This document shows positions 1-8,704 of a stretch of DNA of 64,000 nucleotides, in pieces. The notes beneath the pieces were generated by a model. That model did no database searches and was not told the origin of the DNA. It saw only the letters and a list, made by a program, of their open reading frames with translations. Where the stretch lies: positions 310,001-374,000 of the forward strand of contig NZ_FRAY01000003.1 of NCBI RefSeq assembly GCF_900142475.1. The letters run 5' to 3'. This DNA is from Fibrobacter sp. UWH4. Lineage in GTDB: Bacteria > Fibrobacterota > Fibrobacteria > Fibrobacterales > Fibrobacteraceae. Position numbers and translations under genes: made by a program. How positions within the stretch are numbered: position 1 is the stretch's first letter; every line of letters begins with the position of its first letter.

Positions 1-1772
1 GTTACAGCGGCTCCGACATGTACGGTGCATCTGCGGACCGTGCGGTAACGGTTGCTTTCGGCAAGGCGATTCCTGCCACTACACCTCCTAACGAGGTCCG
101 AGCTATTATCCGTAAGATTTCGATCGATGCCTGGAAGTACGCCGTCAAGTTTGTCCGCCCGATTGCGGCATCGTGGATTCGTACCTGCAAGCGTTACGTG
201 AAGCATGGCCCGGCAATCTACAATACCGACGGGGGGCATTTTTCGGGCTATAAGCTGATGGGTGCCGTGATGGCTTTCCGTGGACTTTTGAGGAAAAAGC
301 TCGGCAAGGACGAACAAAATATCGGTATTATGCTCCCGCCTTCTCCGGCAGGCGTTATCGTGAACCTGGTGCTCTGGGTCATGGGCAAGACGAACGTGAA
401 CCTGAACTATACCTCTTCTGTAGACAACGTAAAGTACTGCTGCGAAAAGGCGGATGTATCGACGGTCATTTCGAGTAGGCAATTTATCCAAAAACTGAAG
501 GGTCGCGGAAACGATTATTCGCAGGTGGCTTCCGACAAGGTGCGTATCCTTTATGCTGAAGACCTGATGAAGGAAATTCCGAAGGCAAAGATTGCCGCCC
601 TGTTGTTCCTGTGCATTATTATGCCGTCGTGGCTGATCCGTTTTGTGTTCTGCAAGCGTACCAGCCTTGACGATACTGCCGTGATTGTGTTCAGTTCCGG
701 TTCTGAGGGTACCCCGAAGGGTGTTCTCCTTTCGCACCGTAACCTGATGGGCAATATCCAGCAGCTGGCCTGTATCATTAACGTGAGCCGCGGCGACGTG
801 ATGCTTTCGGAACTTCCGCTGTTCCATAGCTTCGGCCTTACGGTGACGACGCTCTTGAACCTCACGGAAGGTTGCCCGATCGTAGCTGTGGCTGACCCGA
901 CCGACGTGAAGACGATGGCGCGCGTTTGTTCTGAATTCCACGTGACCTGCCTAGTGGCGACGCCGACTTTCTTGCGCGCCTTTACGGTTAGCCGCTATGT
1001 GCATCCGCTCGTGTTCAAGTACGTGCGTATGATTATTGCCGGTGCCGAAGCCTTGCGCCCGGAACTGGCGACGGCATTCCGCCTTAAGTTCGGTAAGGAA
1101 ATCTACGAAGGTTACGGCTGTACCGAAACTGCTCCGGTGGCCTCGGTGAATACCGAAAATACGCTGCGTAACGACTATATGACGCTCCAGGTGAACAATA
1201 AGCCCGGAACCGTTGGGCCGGCTCTCCCCGGAACGCAGTTCCTGATTGTGGACCCCGAAACGAATATTCCGCTGCCGACAGGCGAGGCGGGCATGATTCT
1301 GATCGGCGGCTGTCAGGTGATGCAGGGGTACCTCAAGGACCAGGAACGAACCGATAGCGTTATCGTAAAAATTGACGGCATCCGCTATTACCGTACGGGC
1401 GACAAGGGTTACCTCGACGAAGATGGATTCCTTACGATCGTTGACCGTTACAGCCGCTTTGCAAAGCTCGGTGGCGAAATGATCAGTCTCGGAGCTGTCG
1501 AAAAGAAAATTCAGGATACGCCGGTGCTGGAAGGTTGCGATTACCTGGTGACGACGATTCCGGATTCCGCGAAGGGCGAAAAGATTGTGCTCCTGTACCA
1601 GGGTGAAAAGGATCCGAAGGATGTGCTTTCGGAATTGCGCGCAAGCGGATTCCCGCCGATTATGCTTCCGTCGCTTGCTTTCGCGGTCGAAAAGGTGCCG
1701 AAACTTGGTACCGGCAAGGCTGATTTTACCACGGCAAAGAAAGTTGCCAAGGAACTGGCTGGAGTAAAATGA
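1..1772 (+). CDS. aas: Aas-like acyl-ACP synthetase, AMP-binding part (5' truncated)
   Basis: The frame is open to the window edge, so this is the C-terminal part of a longer protein. The first ~60 visible residues look like the end of a glycerophospholipid acyltransferase (PlsC-like) domain. An adenylate-forming domain follows: phosphate loop FSSGSEGTPKG near residue 230, GYGCTET near 365, YRTGDKG near 457, and the C-terminal lysine in GTGKADF near 565. Aas-family proteins activate fatty acids with ATP and transfer them to ACP or lysophospholipid at the inner membrane. That architecture is usually MFS/PlsC/AMP-binding, but the upstream domains lie outside the window. An ATG at 18 is in frame but is probably internal. 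All core ligase motifs are intact. Confidence 0.85.
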   Translation, partial: YSGSDMYGASADRAVTVAFGKAIPATTPPNEVRAIIRKISIDAWKYAVKFVRPIAASWIRTCKRYVKHGPAIYNTDGGHFSGYKLMGAVMAFRGLLRKKLGKDEQNIGIMLPPSPAGVIVNLVLWVMGKTNVNLNYTSSVDNVKYCCEKADVSTVISSRQFIQKLKGRGNDYSQVASDKVRILYAEDLMKEIPKAKIAALLFLCIIMPSWLIRFVFCKRTSLDDTAVIVFSSGSEGTPKGVLLSHRNLMGNIQQLACIINVSRGDVMLSELPLFHSFGLTVTTLLNLTEGCPIVAVADPTDVKTMARVCSEFHVTCLVATPTFLRAFTVSRYVHPLVFKYVRMIIAGAEALRPELATAFRLKFGKEIYEGYGCTETAPVASVNTENTLRNDYMTLQVNNKPGTVGPALPGTQFLIVDPETNIPLPTGEAGMILIGGCQVMQGYLKDQERTDSVIVKIDGIRYYRTGDKGYLDEDGFLTIVDRYSRFAKLGGEMISLGAVEKKIQDTPVLEGCDYLVTTIPDSAKGEKIVLLYQGEKDPKDVLSELRASGFPPIMLPSLAFAVEKVPKLGTGKADFTTAKKVAKELAGVK

Positions 1773-1831
1773 ACAATGTGTAGTGTGTAATGTGAAATGA
1801 CTAATTACACACCTCACACTAGTAAAAGCCT
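1773..1831. repeat. Degenerate short-period intergenic repeat
   Basis: GTGTAGTGTGTAATGTGAAATGA followed by ACACACCTCACAC: a GTGT/TGTGAAT-type pattern separating two genes. It belongs to the same kind of pseudo-tandem filler as the CACTAACCAC and TTCTAAG clusters. Confidence 0.55.
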
Positions 1832-2716
1832 ATGACTGAAGAAAAAGAGATCCGTGGACTGACTCCTGTGCGTACGGCTCGAGTGATTTCGACGCTGGTT
1901 GCCCTGATGGGCATGGTTTTCCTGCTGATGCAGCGCGTGCTGTCGGCGGTCCTACAGATGGCGACTGATGGATTGAACCTCGGGCTTGCGCGCTACAACA
2001 CCTTTACCGGACGCATGGCGCTCCAGAATTTTCCTGAAGACCGTCAGCTTTTTAAACTCCTCAAGGATGTCCAGTCGATTCTTCCGAGTGCCGAAATGGC
2101 CTTGACGGTGTTAATGGTTGTTGCGATTGTGCTACTTGCGGTGGCGCTGGTGGGGCTTGCTTTGCCGCGTCCTTATGTACATGTGCTGGTGGCCTTGAAA
2201 ATCCTCAAGTGGAAAACGGGCGATGCCGATGAAGTCGAAAACGCGTCCCTTCGCGAAATACTGGAGAAAATAGGGGATGTCCCGCTCAAGAAGCTTGCGA
2301 TTCCGTTTGGAATTGTGGCTGCACTCGTGATTGTTGCCCTTGTCATTTCCAACTGCCACGACAAAATCAAGGCTGCTTCGGTTGATGGTGCGGTTGATGA
2401 ATTGCAGCAGCAGGCGGCAACTTATATCAGTGCGCAGCGTTCCTATTTTGCCCAGAAAAAGGTTGTCGGTGGGGCCAAGGCGTTGCAGCTGCCCGATTCC
2501 CTTTCAACGGATGCATTTACATACAAGATTACCGGGTCGCGATTCTTGGCTACATCTAAGGTCCCGCTTGGAGATTGCCCTGCCGGAACCAAGTGGTACG
2601 TGAGTGCTTCAGTGAAGGGTGTCTTTGAAAAGGAATTGCAGCTTTACCGTGCTCTTCCGAAGGATTCCGCCTGCGCTAAGCTGACTCCTGAATTCAAAAA
2701 TATAGGCCGAAAGTAA
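1832..2716 (+). CDS. Membrane protein with pilin-like C-terminal region
   Basis: The 294-residue protein is not recognised. Hydrophobic segments are visible near residues 17-35, 88-110 and 157-173, so it is probably an inner-membrane protein. The last ~110 residues follow the third segment and contain an AATYISAQRSYFAQKK stretch followed by paired cysteines. This resembles the helix-to-head region of type IV pilin-like proteins, where an N-terminal helix is followed by an aQ-xx-Yf motif. It sits 59 bp after the acyl-ACP synthetase, separated by a short degenerate repeat, and runs tail-to-tail with the M23 peptidase gene with a 1-bp gap. Function is unknown and the pilin likeness is only suggestive. 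Confidence 0.7.
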   Translation: MTEEKEIRGLTPVRTARVISTLVALMGMVFLLMQRVLSAVLQMATDGLNLGLARYNTFTGRMALQNFPEDRQLFKLLKDVQSILPSAEMALTVLMVVAIVLLAVALVGLALPRPYVHVLVALKILKWKTGDADEVENASLREILEKIGDVPLKKLAIPFGIVAALVIVALVISNCHDKIKAASVDGAVDELQQQAATYISAQRSYFAQKKVVGGAKALQLPDSLSTDAFTYKITGSRFLATSKVPLGDCPAGTKWYVSASVKGVFEKELQLYRALPKDSACAKLTPEFKNIGRK

Positions 2717-2717
2717 C

Positions 2718-3560
2718 TTATTTGCTGCCGCGCAGCTTTTGTCCCGCCTTGAGCGGTGCACCGGGTTTCAGGTTGTTGATGCGGCAGAGCGATTCAATTG
2801 AAATATTAAACCAGTTGGCGACATCCCCTTGGGAGTCGCCTTTTTTGACGATGTAGTAGTTGTTGTCACGGAGCTTTGCTTGAATTTTTCGGTGGGCCGC
2901 CGTCGCTTTTTTCATCGAGAATTGGTCTACGCCGTCTTTGAGACTCCAGTGGGGAAAATCAATAATGGTGCAGGGATCGATATTGACTTCTCCGTAGCGG
3001 ATTTCAAAATGCAGATGCGCCGCCGAAGATCTTCCGGAGTTGCCAGCGAGTCCGACGATGTCGCCCGGAAAAACTTCGTCGCCGACCTTGAGAAGCCGCT
3101 TGGACAGGTGGGCGTAGAGAGTCTCAATTCCGTTCGGGTGCTTGATGAGTACGTAGTTGCCGTAACCGCCCTTATTGTAGCGTGACATAGTGACGATTCC
3201 CGGATATGCGGCGACGACGGGTTCATCTTTAATGACATTTACGTCGACGCCCCGGTGCAGGCGGTGGCTACGGATTCCGTAAGGGGAGCCGACGAGCGCC
3301 TCGTGAGTGATAGGAAGGAGCATCGTGGAAAAGTCAAAGAATTCGCCGTTGTTACCGCTTTTGCGAGACTGAGCCTGCTTGAGGTCGGCCTTTTTTACGT
3401 CGTTTGGCTTTGCGTGGGAAACCTGCTCGTTAGCTGGTCCTGAGGCGTGTTCGTTATTGACTGAATCGGGTGCGCTAGCTTGTTCGAGACTGTCCTGAGG
3501 TGAGGGCTGTTGGGGATTTTCTGGCACCGTTGCACGACGCGGAGACTTCTTGGTTTCCAC
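2718..3560 (-). CDS. M23 (LytM) metallopeptidase with C-terminal LysM
   Basis: A cell-wall endopeptidase with a LytM/M23 zinc core: the HRGVDV histidine-aspartate segment and the HLHFEIRYG histidine motif are both present, as expected for peptidoglycan cross-bridge hydrolases. The last ~45 residues form a LysM domain (YIVKKGDSQGDVANWF to the PGAPLKAGQKL end). Position 3560 is only the first GTG in this frame. The frame stays open upstream to 3674 but has no convincing start or signal peptide. The missing N-terminus is in the -1 frame immediately upstream (3635-3871), which ends in A8-TAA. The functional product is probably a ~370-residue fusion of both frames, made by ribosomal or transcriptional slippage, or the gene is broken. 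Confidence 0.85.
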   Translation of the reverse strand: METKKSPRRATVPENPQQPSPQDSLEQASAPDSVNNEHASGPANEQVSHAKPNDVKKADLKQAQSRKSGNNGEFFDFSTMLLPITHEALVGSPYGIRSHRLHRGVDVNVIKDEPVVAAYPGIVTMSRYNKGGYGNYVLIKHPNGIETLYAHLSKRLLKVGDEVFPGDIVGLAGNSGRSSAAHLHFEIRYGEVNIDPCTIIDFPHWSLKDGVDQFSMKKATAAHRKIQAKLRDNNYYIVKKGDSQGDVANWFNISIESLCRINNLKPGAPLKAGQKLRGSK

Positions 3561-3634
3561 AATTTCGTATTCGACTCCCTGCTTTTCATATAGGAGCGCC
3601 TTGGTGAAGGCTTTGGGATCGTCCGCCTTGATCT

Positions 3635-3646
3635 TTATTTTTTTTG
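3635..3646 (-). promoter_or_regulatory. Possible -1 frameshift slippery site (A8 followed by TAA)
   Basis: On the minus strand, the upstream frame reads codons CAA AAA AAA TAA. An A-AAA-AAA heptamer is therefore positioned for a -1 tandem slip immediately before the stop, and the resulting frame runs into the M23-LysM domains. The arrangement resembles the A-rich slip sites of dnaX. A sequencing error or a genuine inactivating indel in the homopolymer cannot be excluded. Confidence 0.45.
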
Positions 3647-3871
3647 ATTTTTTTCGGAGGCTTTCTTCGTTTTTTTATTGTCGCTTTTCTTGGCTTTGCT
3701 GGATTTCTTGGAAGATTTCTTGTCCGATTTGGAGGAGGTCTTGCTCGATGTCTTGTGGGAATCCTTGACGCTGGAATTACTCTTGGCTTCGGCGGGGGCA
3801 CATAGGCAGACGGTTGCCACGATGATTGCGACAAGGAGACTGGCCCATTTATGTGTTGCCGGAAACGCCAT
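3635..3871 (-). CDS. Signal peptide and Lys/Ser-rich N-terminus of the M23 peptidase (frame 0)
   Basis: A 78-codon frame encodes a clear Sec signal peptide (hydrophobic core about residues 10-27, cleavage near APAEA) followed by a very Lys/Ser-rich low-complexity segment. It stops at TAA directly after a run of eight A. Read in the -1 frame at that run, translation continues into the M23-LysM frame. Alone this would be a secreted basic peptide; more likely it is the export and linker part of the hydrolase. The start lies 8 bp after the stop of the DUF486 gene, so the two are probably co-transcribed. Confidence 0.65.
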   Translation of the reverse strand: MAFPATHKWASLLVAIIVATVCLCAPAEAKSNSSVKDSHKTSSKTSSKSDKKSSKKSSKAKKSDNKKTKKASEKNQKK

Positions 3872-3879
3872 TTTGCGGT

Positions 3880-4251
3880 TTATTTAAGGAAGGCAAAGAA
3901 AACGGCCGCGATAATGCAGGCGAAGGCCACGATGTGGTTCCAGTGCAGAGCTTCGTTATTGAAAACCGTTGTCGCGATGACGGTAAACACCGTTAACGAA
4001 ATGGCTTCCTGGATGATTTTTAGTTGCATCAGGGTGAAGGGGCCGCCGTTGATGCGGCTACCGATGACGTTTGCAGGAACGGCGATGCAGTATTCAAAGA
4101 AGGCGATTCCCCAAGAGGCCACAATTACGAGAAATAGCGGCCAGTCGGTGCTGATGTGCATTTCCTTGAGTTTTAGGTTCCCGTACCAGGCGAAAGTCAT
4201 GAATACGTTGGAACAGCAAAGGAGAAGAATGGTGAAAATGCCGGCTTTCAT
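3880..4251 (-). CDS. DUF486 family small membrane protein
   Basis: A 123-residue, four-helix membrane protein. The N-terminal AWYGNLK motif and SWGIAFFEY segment, followed by the PANVIG-R stretch, match the DUF486 family, which is related to the small drug/metabolite transporter (DMT) fold. Length is typical for the family. No substrate is known. It overlaps nothing but lies 8 bp upstream of the signal-peptide frame of the M23 gene. Confidence 0.85.
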   Translation of the reverse strand: MKAGIFTILLLCCSNVFMTFAWYGNLKLKEMHISTDWPLFLVIVASWGIAFFEYCIAVPANVIGSRINGGPFTLMQLKIIQEAISLTVFTVIATTVFNNEALHWNHIVAFACIIAAVFFAFLK

Positions 4252-4257
4252 AATATA

Positions 4258-4296
4258 GTAGACAGTAGGAAGTAGACAGTAGTCAGTGGTTGGTGG
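4258..4296. repeat. Degenerate CAGTAG/GGTTAGTG repeat
   Basis: Pseudo-tandem words (GACAGTAG, AGTAGACAG, GGTTGGTGGTTAGTG) between the DUF486 and DUF4416 genes. The complementary words recur at 7797-7831. Confidence 0.55.
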
Positions 4297-4863
4297 TTAG
4301 TGATTAGCTCGCAAACGGTAGGGCTTTCCGGTGCTCATCTGGTAGGCGAGGCGGGCGCGGACTTGTTCCAGGTATTGGATGTACTTTTCGCTTTGGTAGT
4401 CGCGGTAGGTCCAGTCGAAGGCGTGAAAGTGCCCGTCCTGGAAGTATAGCGTGGGCTCTACGAAAATACCGCGTTGCATGTAAACGCGCTGGCGTTGGTC
4501 CTTGGTGGTCGCCAAGAAGAATTGCCCGAGCGTCATATAGCCGGGGTCTAGGTTCACTGGGCGAAGACCGGGCGTGCCGTTTTGCCTTGCGATTTCAAGT
4601 TCGATGTCGTTGCTCCACAGCTTGATGTCAACGATGGATTCTCGTTCCACCAGCGTCTCGTAGCTGAAAAAGGCACGCACGGGGGCGTTCCCGATTTCTT
4701 CTTTATAGTAATTGGTGAAGGTAAACGGGAACGGCGGGAGCGCAAGCTCCTCTTCGCCAAAGCGGTTTCGGAGTGTTTCGCGTACAGCCTCGACCGCCTG
4801 GGAATCCTTCGCGAGAATCCCTACGATTATCTTGACCTTGGCTGGTGTCCTAAGTTCACCCAT
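4297..4863 (-). CDS. DUF4416 family protein
   Basis: The 188-residue cytoplasmic protein matches the DUF4416 family, with an N-terminal PAKVKIIVGILAKD segment, a central TNYY-EEIG motif, an NLDPGY motif and a C-terminal FDWTYRDYQS segment. Function is unknown. It is divergent from the glutaminyl cyclase gene, with only 26 bp between the start codons. A short degenerate CAGT/TTAG repeat separates it from the DUF486 gene. Confidence 0.85.
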   Translation of the reverse strand: MGELRTPAKVKIIVGILAKDSQAVEAVRETLRNRFGEEELALPPFPFTFTNYYKEEIGNAPVRAFFSYETLVERESIVDIKLWSNDIELEIARQNGTPGLRPVNLDPGYMTLGQFFLATTKDQRQRVYMQRGIFVEPTLYFQDGHFHAFDWTYRDYQSEKYIQYLEQVRARLAYQMSTGKPYRLRANH

Positions 4864-4889
4864 GGGCCGTAATTTAGTAATTTTTGCCC

Positions 4890-5618
4890 ATGCGTTTTCT
4901 ACTTGCCTTTTGTATTCTCGTTTCTATCGCCTTCGCCGAGGCACCTCGTGTGGTTCCTGAAATTTTAGATTCCATTCCGCACGAACAGTCCCATTTTACA
5001 CAGGGTTTGTTCTTTGACGGCAAGGAACTGATTGAAACCACTGGCCAATATGGACAGTCGGGACTTTATCGCCGCACGATGGATGGCAAAATTCTCGATT
5101 CGGCAAAACTTTCCGAACGTTATTTTGGCGAAGGCTCTATAGCTGTTGGCGATGACATTTTTTACCTGACATGGAAATCCAAGAAAGCTTTCATTTATAG
5201 TCGCAAACCGTTTGCCCTCAAAGGGGAATTCCGCATTCCGACAGAAGGATGGGGGCTCACTTATTGGAGAAATGCTCTCCTTATGAGTAACGGCAGCAGT
5301 GAACTTTTGCAAATCCAGCTGGGTGGCTTCAACGTATTCGGAGCTATTACAGTCACGGACGGTGGCCGCCCCTTGAAATTGTTGAACGAACTCGAAATTG
5401 TGGGTGACACTTTGTACGCAAATGTCTGGCAGACATCCGTCATTGCGGTCATTTCGCTCCCAAGCGGAAAGGTGGTCCGTTATCTGGATTTTAGCCGGAA
5501 GGTGATGGATCTCCAGCGCAAATACCCGAATATAGATGTGTTGAACGGCATCGCCTACGACGGCAAGAATCTTTGGATTACCGGCAAGAACTGGCCTTAT
5601 ATTTATAAGTTGAAATAG
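4890..5618 (+). CDS. Glutaminyl-peptide cyclotransferase (bacterial beta-propeller type)
   Basis: This enzyme cyclises N-terminal glutamine of exported peptides or proteins to pyroglutamate. The protein has a short signal peptide (about residues 1-16, ending AFAEA), then a propeller with the family landmarks FTQGLFFDG near residue 36, an ETTGQYG-SGLYR segment, EGWGLT near 111, LNELE, and a C-terminal LNGIAYD...ITGKNWP segment. ATG 4890 is preferred over an in-frame TTG at 4884 because it places the signal peptide correctly. An AATTTTTG promoter-like element lies only a few bases upstream, suggesting a very short leader. The product is predicted to be periplasmic. Confidence 0.88.
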   Translation: MRFLLAFCILVSIAFAEAPRVVPEILDSIPHEQSHFTQGLFFDGKELIETTGQYGQSGLYRRTMDGKILDSAKLSERYFGEGSIAVGDDIFYLTWKSKKAFIYSRKPFALKGEFRIPTEGWGLTYWRNALLMSNGSSELLQIQLGGFNVFGAITVTDGGRPLKLLNELEIVGDTLYANVWQTSVIAVISLPSGKVVRYLDFSRKVMDLQRKYPNIDVLNGIAYDGKNLWITGKNWPYIYKLK

Positions 5619-5628
5619 AAAAAGCTGA

Positions 5629-5648
5629 TGCCGGATCTGGGTCCGGCA
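5629..5648. repeat. REP-like hairpin after the glutaminyl cyclase gene
   Basis: A near-perfect palindrome (GCCGGA...TCCGGC) flanked by GAT and ATGAC fills the short gap between two convergent genes. The same GATxx...xxGTCATxx design recurs in other gaps of this window. It may act as a terminator for both genes. Confidence 0.6.
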
Positions 5649-5661
5649 TGACATTTTGCGA

Positions 5662-7695
5662 CTAATTCTTAAAGCTCCAGACGATGCCGTAGGCGAAGCG
5701 CAGCCCTTCGGGGGTGTATCCGCTTGCGGGCATATAAATGCTGTGGTTGAAGTTCTCGATGCGGGTGTAGAGTTCAAAGGTCAATATCTGCATACGGGCC
5801 TCGAAATCGAGCGCCAGATACTTCTTCATGAGTTCCAGTTCGGGATTTCCGTTTTCGTCAATGGTGCAATCGTAGCGTTCGCCGAACCATTGCCAGTCTA
5901 CGCGTACACTTACGCCGAGTCGGTCCGAAACGAATCGGTTCTGCCAATGAATGCTGCCCTTGTAGTAAAGTTCCGGCGTGTCGAGGAGCTTGCGGCTACG
6001 GTCAAGAGTCTCGCCGCGTTCCAGATAGAATTTCCAGTTGCCAAGCCTGAATCCCACTTGCAAAAGCCAGTCGAGGCTGTTCACATTGTCGATGTTGGTC
6101 CAGGTGTAGACTTCTTCGAGTGTGTTGGTTGTATCGACATGTCCCCATTTCACCCAGCGTGGCTTAATCAGGTTGTCAACGTTTTCGTAGCGTAGCCCGA
6201 GACCGTAAAAGACTTCTCGTTGCTGGTATCCCAGGTTGAAAATGTAGCGATCGCGTTCTTCGAATTTGAGATCCCTGCGGTGGAAGGCGAGGCGTCCTGT
6301 TTCATCGATACGGATTTGTGCGACATCGGGGAACTTGTTGTCGTGACGAAAGGCGACATTGGCGCGTAAATGGTAGGGTAGAAAGGCCAGGACGTCTGCG
6401 GAGTAGGCGGGGGCGTAATCTACGGAGTCGCGCACGGAGCTGTTGCGTTGCATACCGGTCTGGGTGCGGAAAAGGAGCCTGTTCCATAAGGTATCGGAAA
6501 GCTGCAGGTAACCAGTTTCGCGATCTTGGAAATAGTTTTTCGTTGTATCGTTGTCGCCAGTATGGTCCGTATTCACGAATTCATACTTGAACTTGATTGC
6601 CGGATTCAAGAAGGTGTGGTAGGTGATTCCGAAATTGCCGAGCATCGTCTCGTAAGTGGTCAACTTGAGTGTATCGTAGTAAAGCGTATCGCTCTGTTCG
6701 ATACCGAGCGAGTCAACGTAATCATGCTTGCCTCTAAAAATGTGGGGGAGGGAGTCCTCTTCGATTTCGTGTGTCGTATAGGTAAAATCGGTCGAAAGCG
6801 TAAGCTTCTTTATCGGGTAAAATTCAAGCCCCGCCCCATAACCGAGTGTATGGATTTCGATTCCGTATGGGTCGGTCTGGAAGGTTCGAACGGCCTTGTC
6901 GAGGGTGTCGAGAAGTACCTTGTGGTTGGAATTGTCCGCATTTTCGAGATTCAGGTAATTCATCTTGACGAACGCCTTGCCGAAGCCGAATCGCCAAGTG
7001 AGAATCGGCTGGATGTGCATACTGTTCATCGCGATGTTGCGGCCACCGAACGGTATCTGCGTGGAGTCGCGGCCCAGGGCGAAGTAGGGCGAATGGGTCA
7101 CGTTCTGGTAGCTGTATTCCTTGGAGTCGACGTCGGAGTGGCTCGCAAGTCCGAATTCAAGTGAAACCGAATCCGTTATGAGACGGCGAAAGTCTAGTCG
7201 TAGGGCGTTCCCGCTAAAGGCGGGGCGTTCCCAGTTCAGGTCGGTAATGGGCGTATCGACGGGAATGCCTTTGCGTTCCTCGAAAAGGATTCCGTTTTCG
7301 CCGTTCAGGCCGAGTGTCGTGGCGTCATAGCCGAGACGCGTGGTAAAGAGTCCGGCGAGCTTGCTCGGATAGCGGCTCTGGATAGATCCCATCCCCATGT
7401 GGTCGGGGTCAAGTTCCGGTGCGCCGAGGATCGAGGTTCCGAGAATCCATTCGGATTTCTGTCCCGCTATGTCGTAGGTGCGTTGCATCACTTCGCGGTG
7501 CGGAAGCACCCAGCGACCGGCGTCAGTTTCTCGCGCGGCAGGATCGATTCCCCAAGGAGTCTTGTAGACAGAGTCTTGCGCTGCCGGCTTCACATACTGG
7601 TCTGGCTTTAGCGGTTCAGCGAATAGAGAAATTGCGAAGAAAAGAACAAAGAGCAAAGAACAATGAAAAAAGAAAAATGAACTTTTAGCATTCAT
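5662..7695 (-). CDS. Predicted outer-membrane beta-barrel protein
   Basis: A ~677-residue exported protein. The start at 7695 is chosen because it gives a Lys-then-hydrophobic signal peptide ending SLFAEP; the extra 16 codons upstream translate a degenerate ATT-rich intergenic repeat. The body alternates aromatic and polar residues in many short strands (for example LRLDFRRL, KLTLSTDFTYTT, WKFYLERGETL), with wide DxxD-rich turns and a terminal aromatic strand ending in WSFKN. This is typical of a barrel of 16 or more strands. No TonB box or plug motif was recognised. Function may be porin or surface protein. It is the last gene of the run after the PHP-domain gene. Confidence 0.75.
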   Translation of the reverse strand: MNAKSSFFFFHCSLLFVLFFAISLFAEPLKPDQYVKPAAQDSVYKTPWGIDPAARETDAGRWVLPHREVMQRTYDIAGQKSEWILGTSILGAPELDPDHMGMGSIQSRYPSKLAGLFTTRLGYDATTLGLNGENGILFEERKGIPVDTPITDLNWERPAFSGNALRLDFRRLITDSVSLEFGLASHSDVDSKEYSYQNVTHSPYFALGRDSTQIPFGGRNIAMNSMHIQPILTWRFGFGKAFVKMNYLNLENADNSNHKVLLDTLDKAVRTFQTDPYGIEIHTLGYGAGLEFYPIKKLTLSTDFTYTTHEIEEDSLPHIFRGKHDYVDSLGIEQSDTLYYDTLKLTTYETMLGNFGITYHTFLNPAIKFKYEFVNTDHTGDNDTTKNYFQDRETGYLQLSDTLWNRLLFRTQTGMQRNSSVRDSVDYAPAYSADVLAFLPYHLRANVAFRHDNKFPDVAQIRIDETGRLAFHRRDLKFEERDRYIFNLGYQQREVFYGLGLRYENVDNLIKPRWVKWGHVDTTNTLEEVYTWTNIDNVNSLDWLLQVGFRLGNWKFYLERGETLDRSRKLLDTPELYYKGSIHWQNRFVSDRLGVSVRVDWQWFGERYDCTIDENGNPELELMKKYLALDFEARMQILTFELYTRIENFNHSIYMPASGYTPEGLRFAYGIVWSFKN

Positions 7696-7831
7696 TCCAC
7701 CATTTTTAATTCTTAATTCTTCATTATTCATTGTTTTTTCCAAATCTCTAATTCCTCACACCTCATACCTCAAAGCGGCAAAGCCACGACCTCATGCCCA
7801 ACCACTGCCTACTGTCTACTTCCTACTCTCT

Positions 7832-8704
7832 TTAGTACCATTCCGCTCTCAGTTTTTCGCGGCGTTCGCGTAATGCGTCTACGACGGAGTAAGGCATTTT
7901 CATGCAGTTCGGGGGATAGGCTCCCGCTTCGGTGTGGAAGTCCGAACCTCCGGTACCCACGAGTCCGAACTTTTGAGCCATTTCTTTGTACTTGCGCCCA
8001 ACGGCACCCTTCTGGGCCGGACTGTAGACTTCGATTCCCTGTACGCCCCATTCCACCATGCTTTCGATGAATTCGTCGCTGAGGCCAGATTTGTAGGGGT
8101 GGGCGAGAACGGCGATTCCGCCTGCATTTTCGATAAGCTTGATCGTCTGCTGCGGGTTGAGGCCCTTTTTTTCGACAAAGGCTACGCAGCCGTCGCCAAG
8201 GTACTTGGTGAACGCTTCTGAAAAGTTCGAAATGTATTCCTCGTCGACCATGGACATGGCGATGTGCGGGCGTCCGATGACCTTGCCCTTGCAGTAGCTC
8301 ACGACCTTTTCGTAGGTGATGTCGATTCCGAGGGCGTTCAATTTCTTGATAATCGCTTTGGCTCGCGTGATTCGCTGCTTGGCGAAATCCTGTAGCTCCA
8401 TGTTCAGTGCGAGGTTTGTCGGGTCGCAGAAATAACCCAGGATATGGATGTCCTTGCCTTCCCATACGGCAGATATTTCGATGCCCGGGATAATTTCGAG
8501 CCCGATTTCCTTGGCGGGTTCAATGGCGAGGTTGTAGCTGTCCAGGTTGTCGTGGTCGGTAATAGAGATGCAACGAAGCCCCTTGCGTTTGCATAGTGCA
8601 AGTAGCTCCTCGACAGAAAGGGTGCCGTCCGAGAGCTTGGTGTGCATGTGGAGGTCCGCATACCCGCCGCTTTCGGTGACTATGGTAGAAAACCCTTTCT
8701 GCAT
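7832..8704 (-). CDS. PHP-domain phosphoesterase (nucleoside 3',5'-bisphosphate phosphatase/RNase AM type)
   Basis: The 290-residue protein carries the complete PHP metal site: DLHMHTKLSDG near residue 18, TDHDN near 50, GIEIS near 78, HILGYF, RPHI near 146, LAHPYKSG near 200, and GGSDFH near 252. Proteins of this size with a TDHDN/GGSDFH pattern are usually YciV/TrpH-type enzymes acting on 3',5'-bisphosphonucleotides or RNA 5' ends. ATG 8704 is chosen because GAGG lies 7 nt upstream. The start codon overlaps the TGA of the preceding gene (TGATG), so translation is probably coupled. Confidence 0.88.
   Translation of the reverse strand: MQKGFSTIVTESGGYADLHMHTKLSDGTLSVEELLALCKRKGLRCISITDHDNLDSYNLAIEPAKEIGLEIIPGIEISAVWEGKDIHILGYFCDPTNLALNMELQDFAKQRITRAKAIIKKLNALGIDITYEKVVSYCKGKVIGRPHIAMSMVDEEYISNFSEAFTKYLGDGCVAFVEKKGLNPQQTIKLIENAGGIAVLAHPYKSGLSDEFIESMVEWGVQGIEVYSPAQKGAVGRKYKEMAQKFGLVGTGGSDFHTEAGAYPPNCMKMPYSVVDALRERREKLRAEWY

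Noticed and set aside
951..1817. 288-codon minus-strand frame inside the acyl-ACP synthetase gene
   Set aside because: Begins in the degenerate repeat and lacks any recognisable domain.
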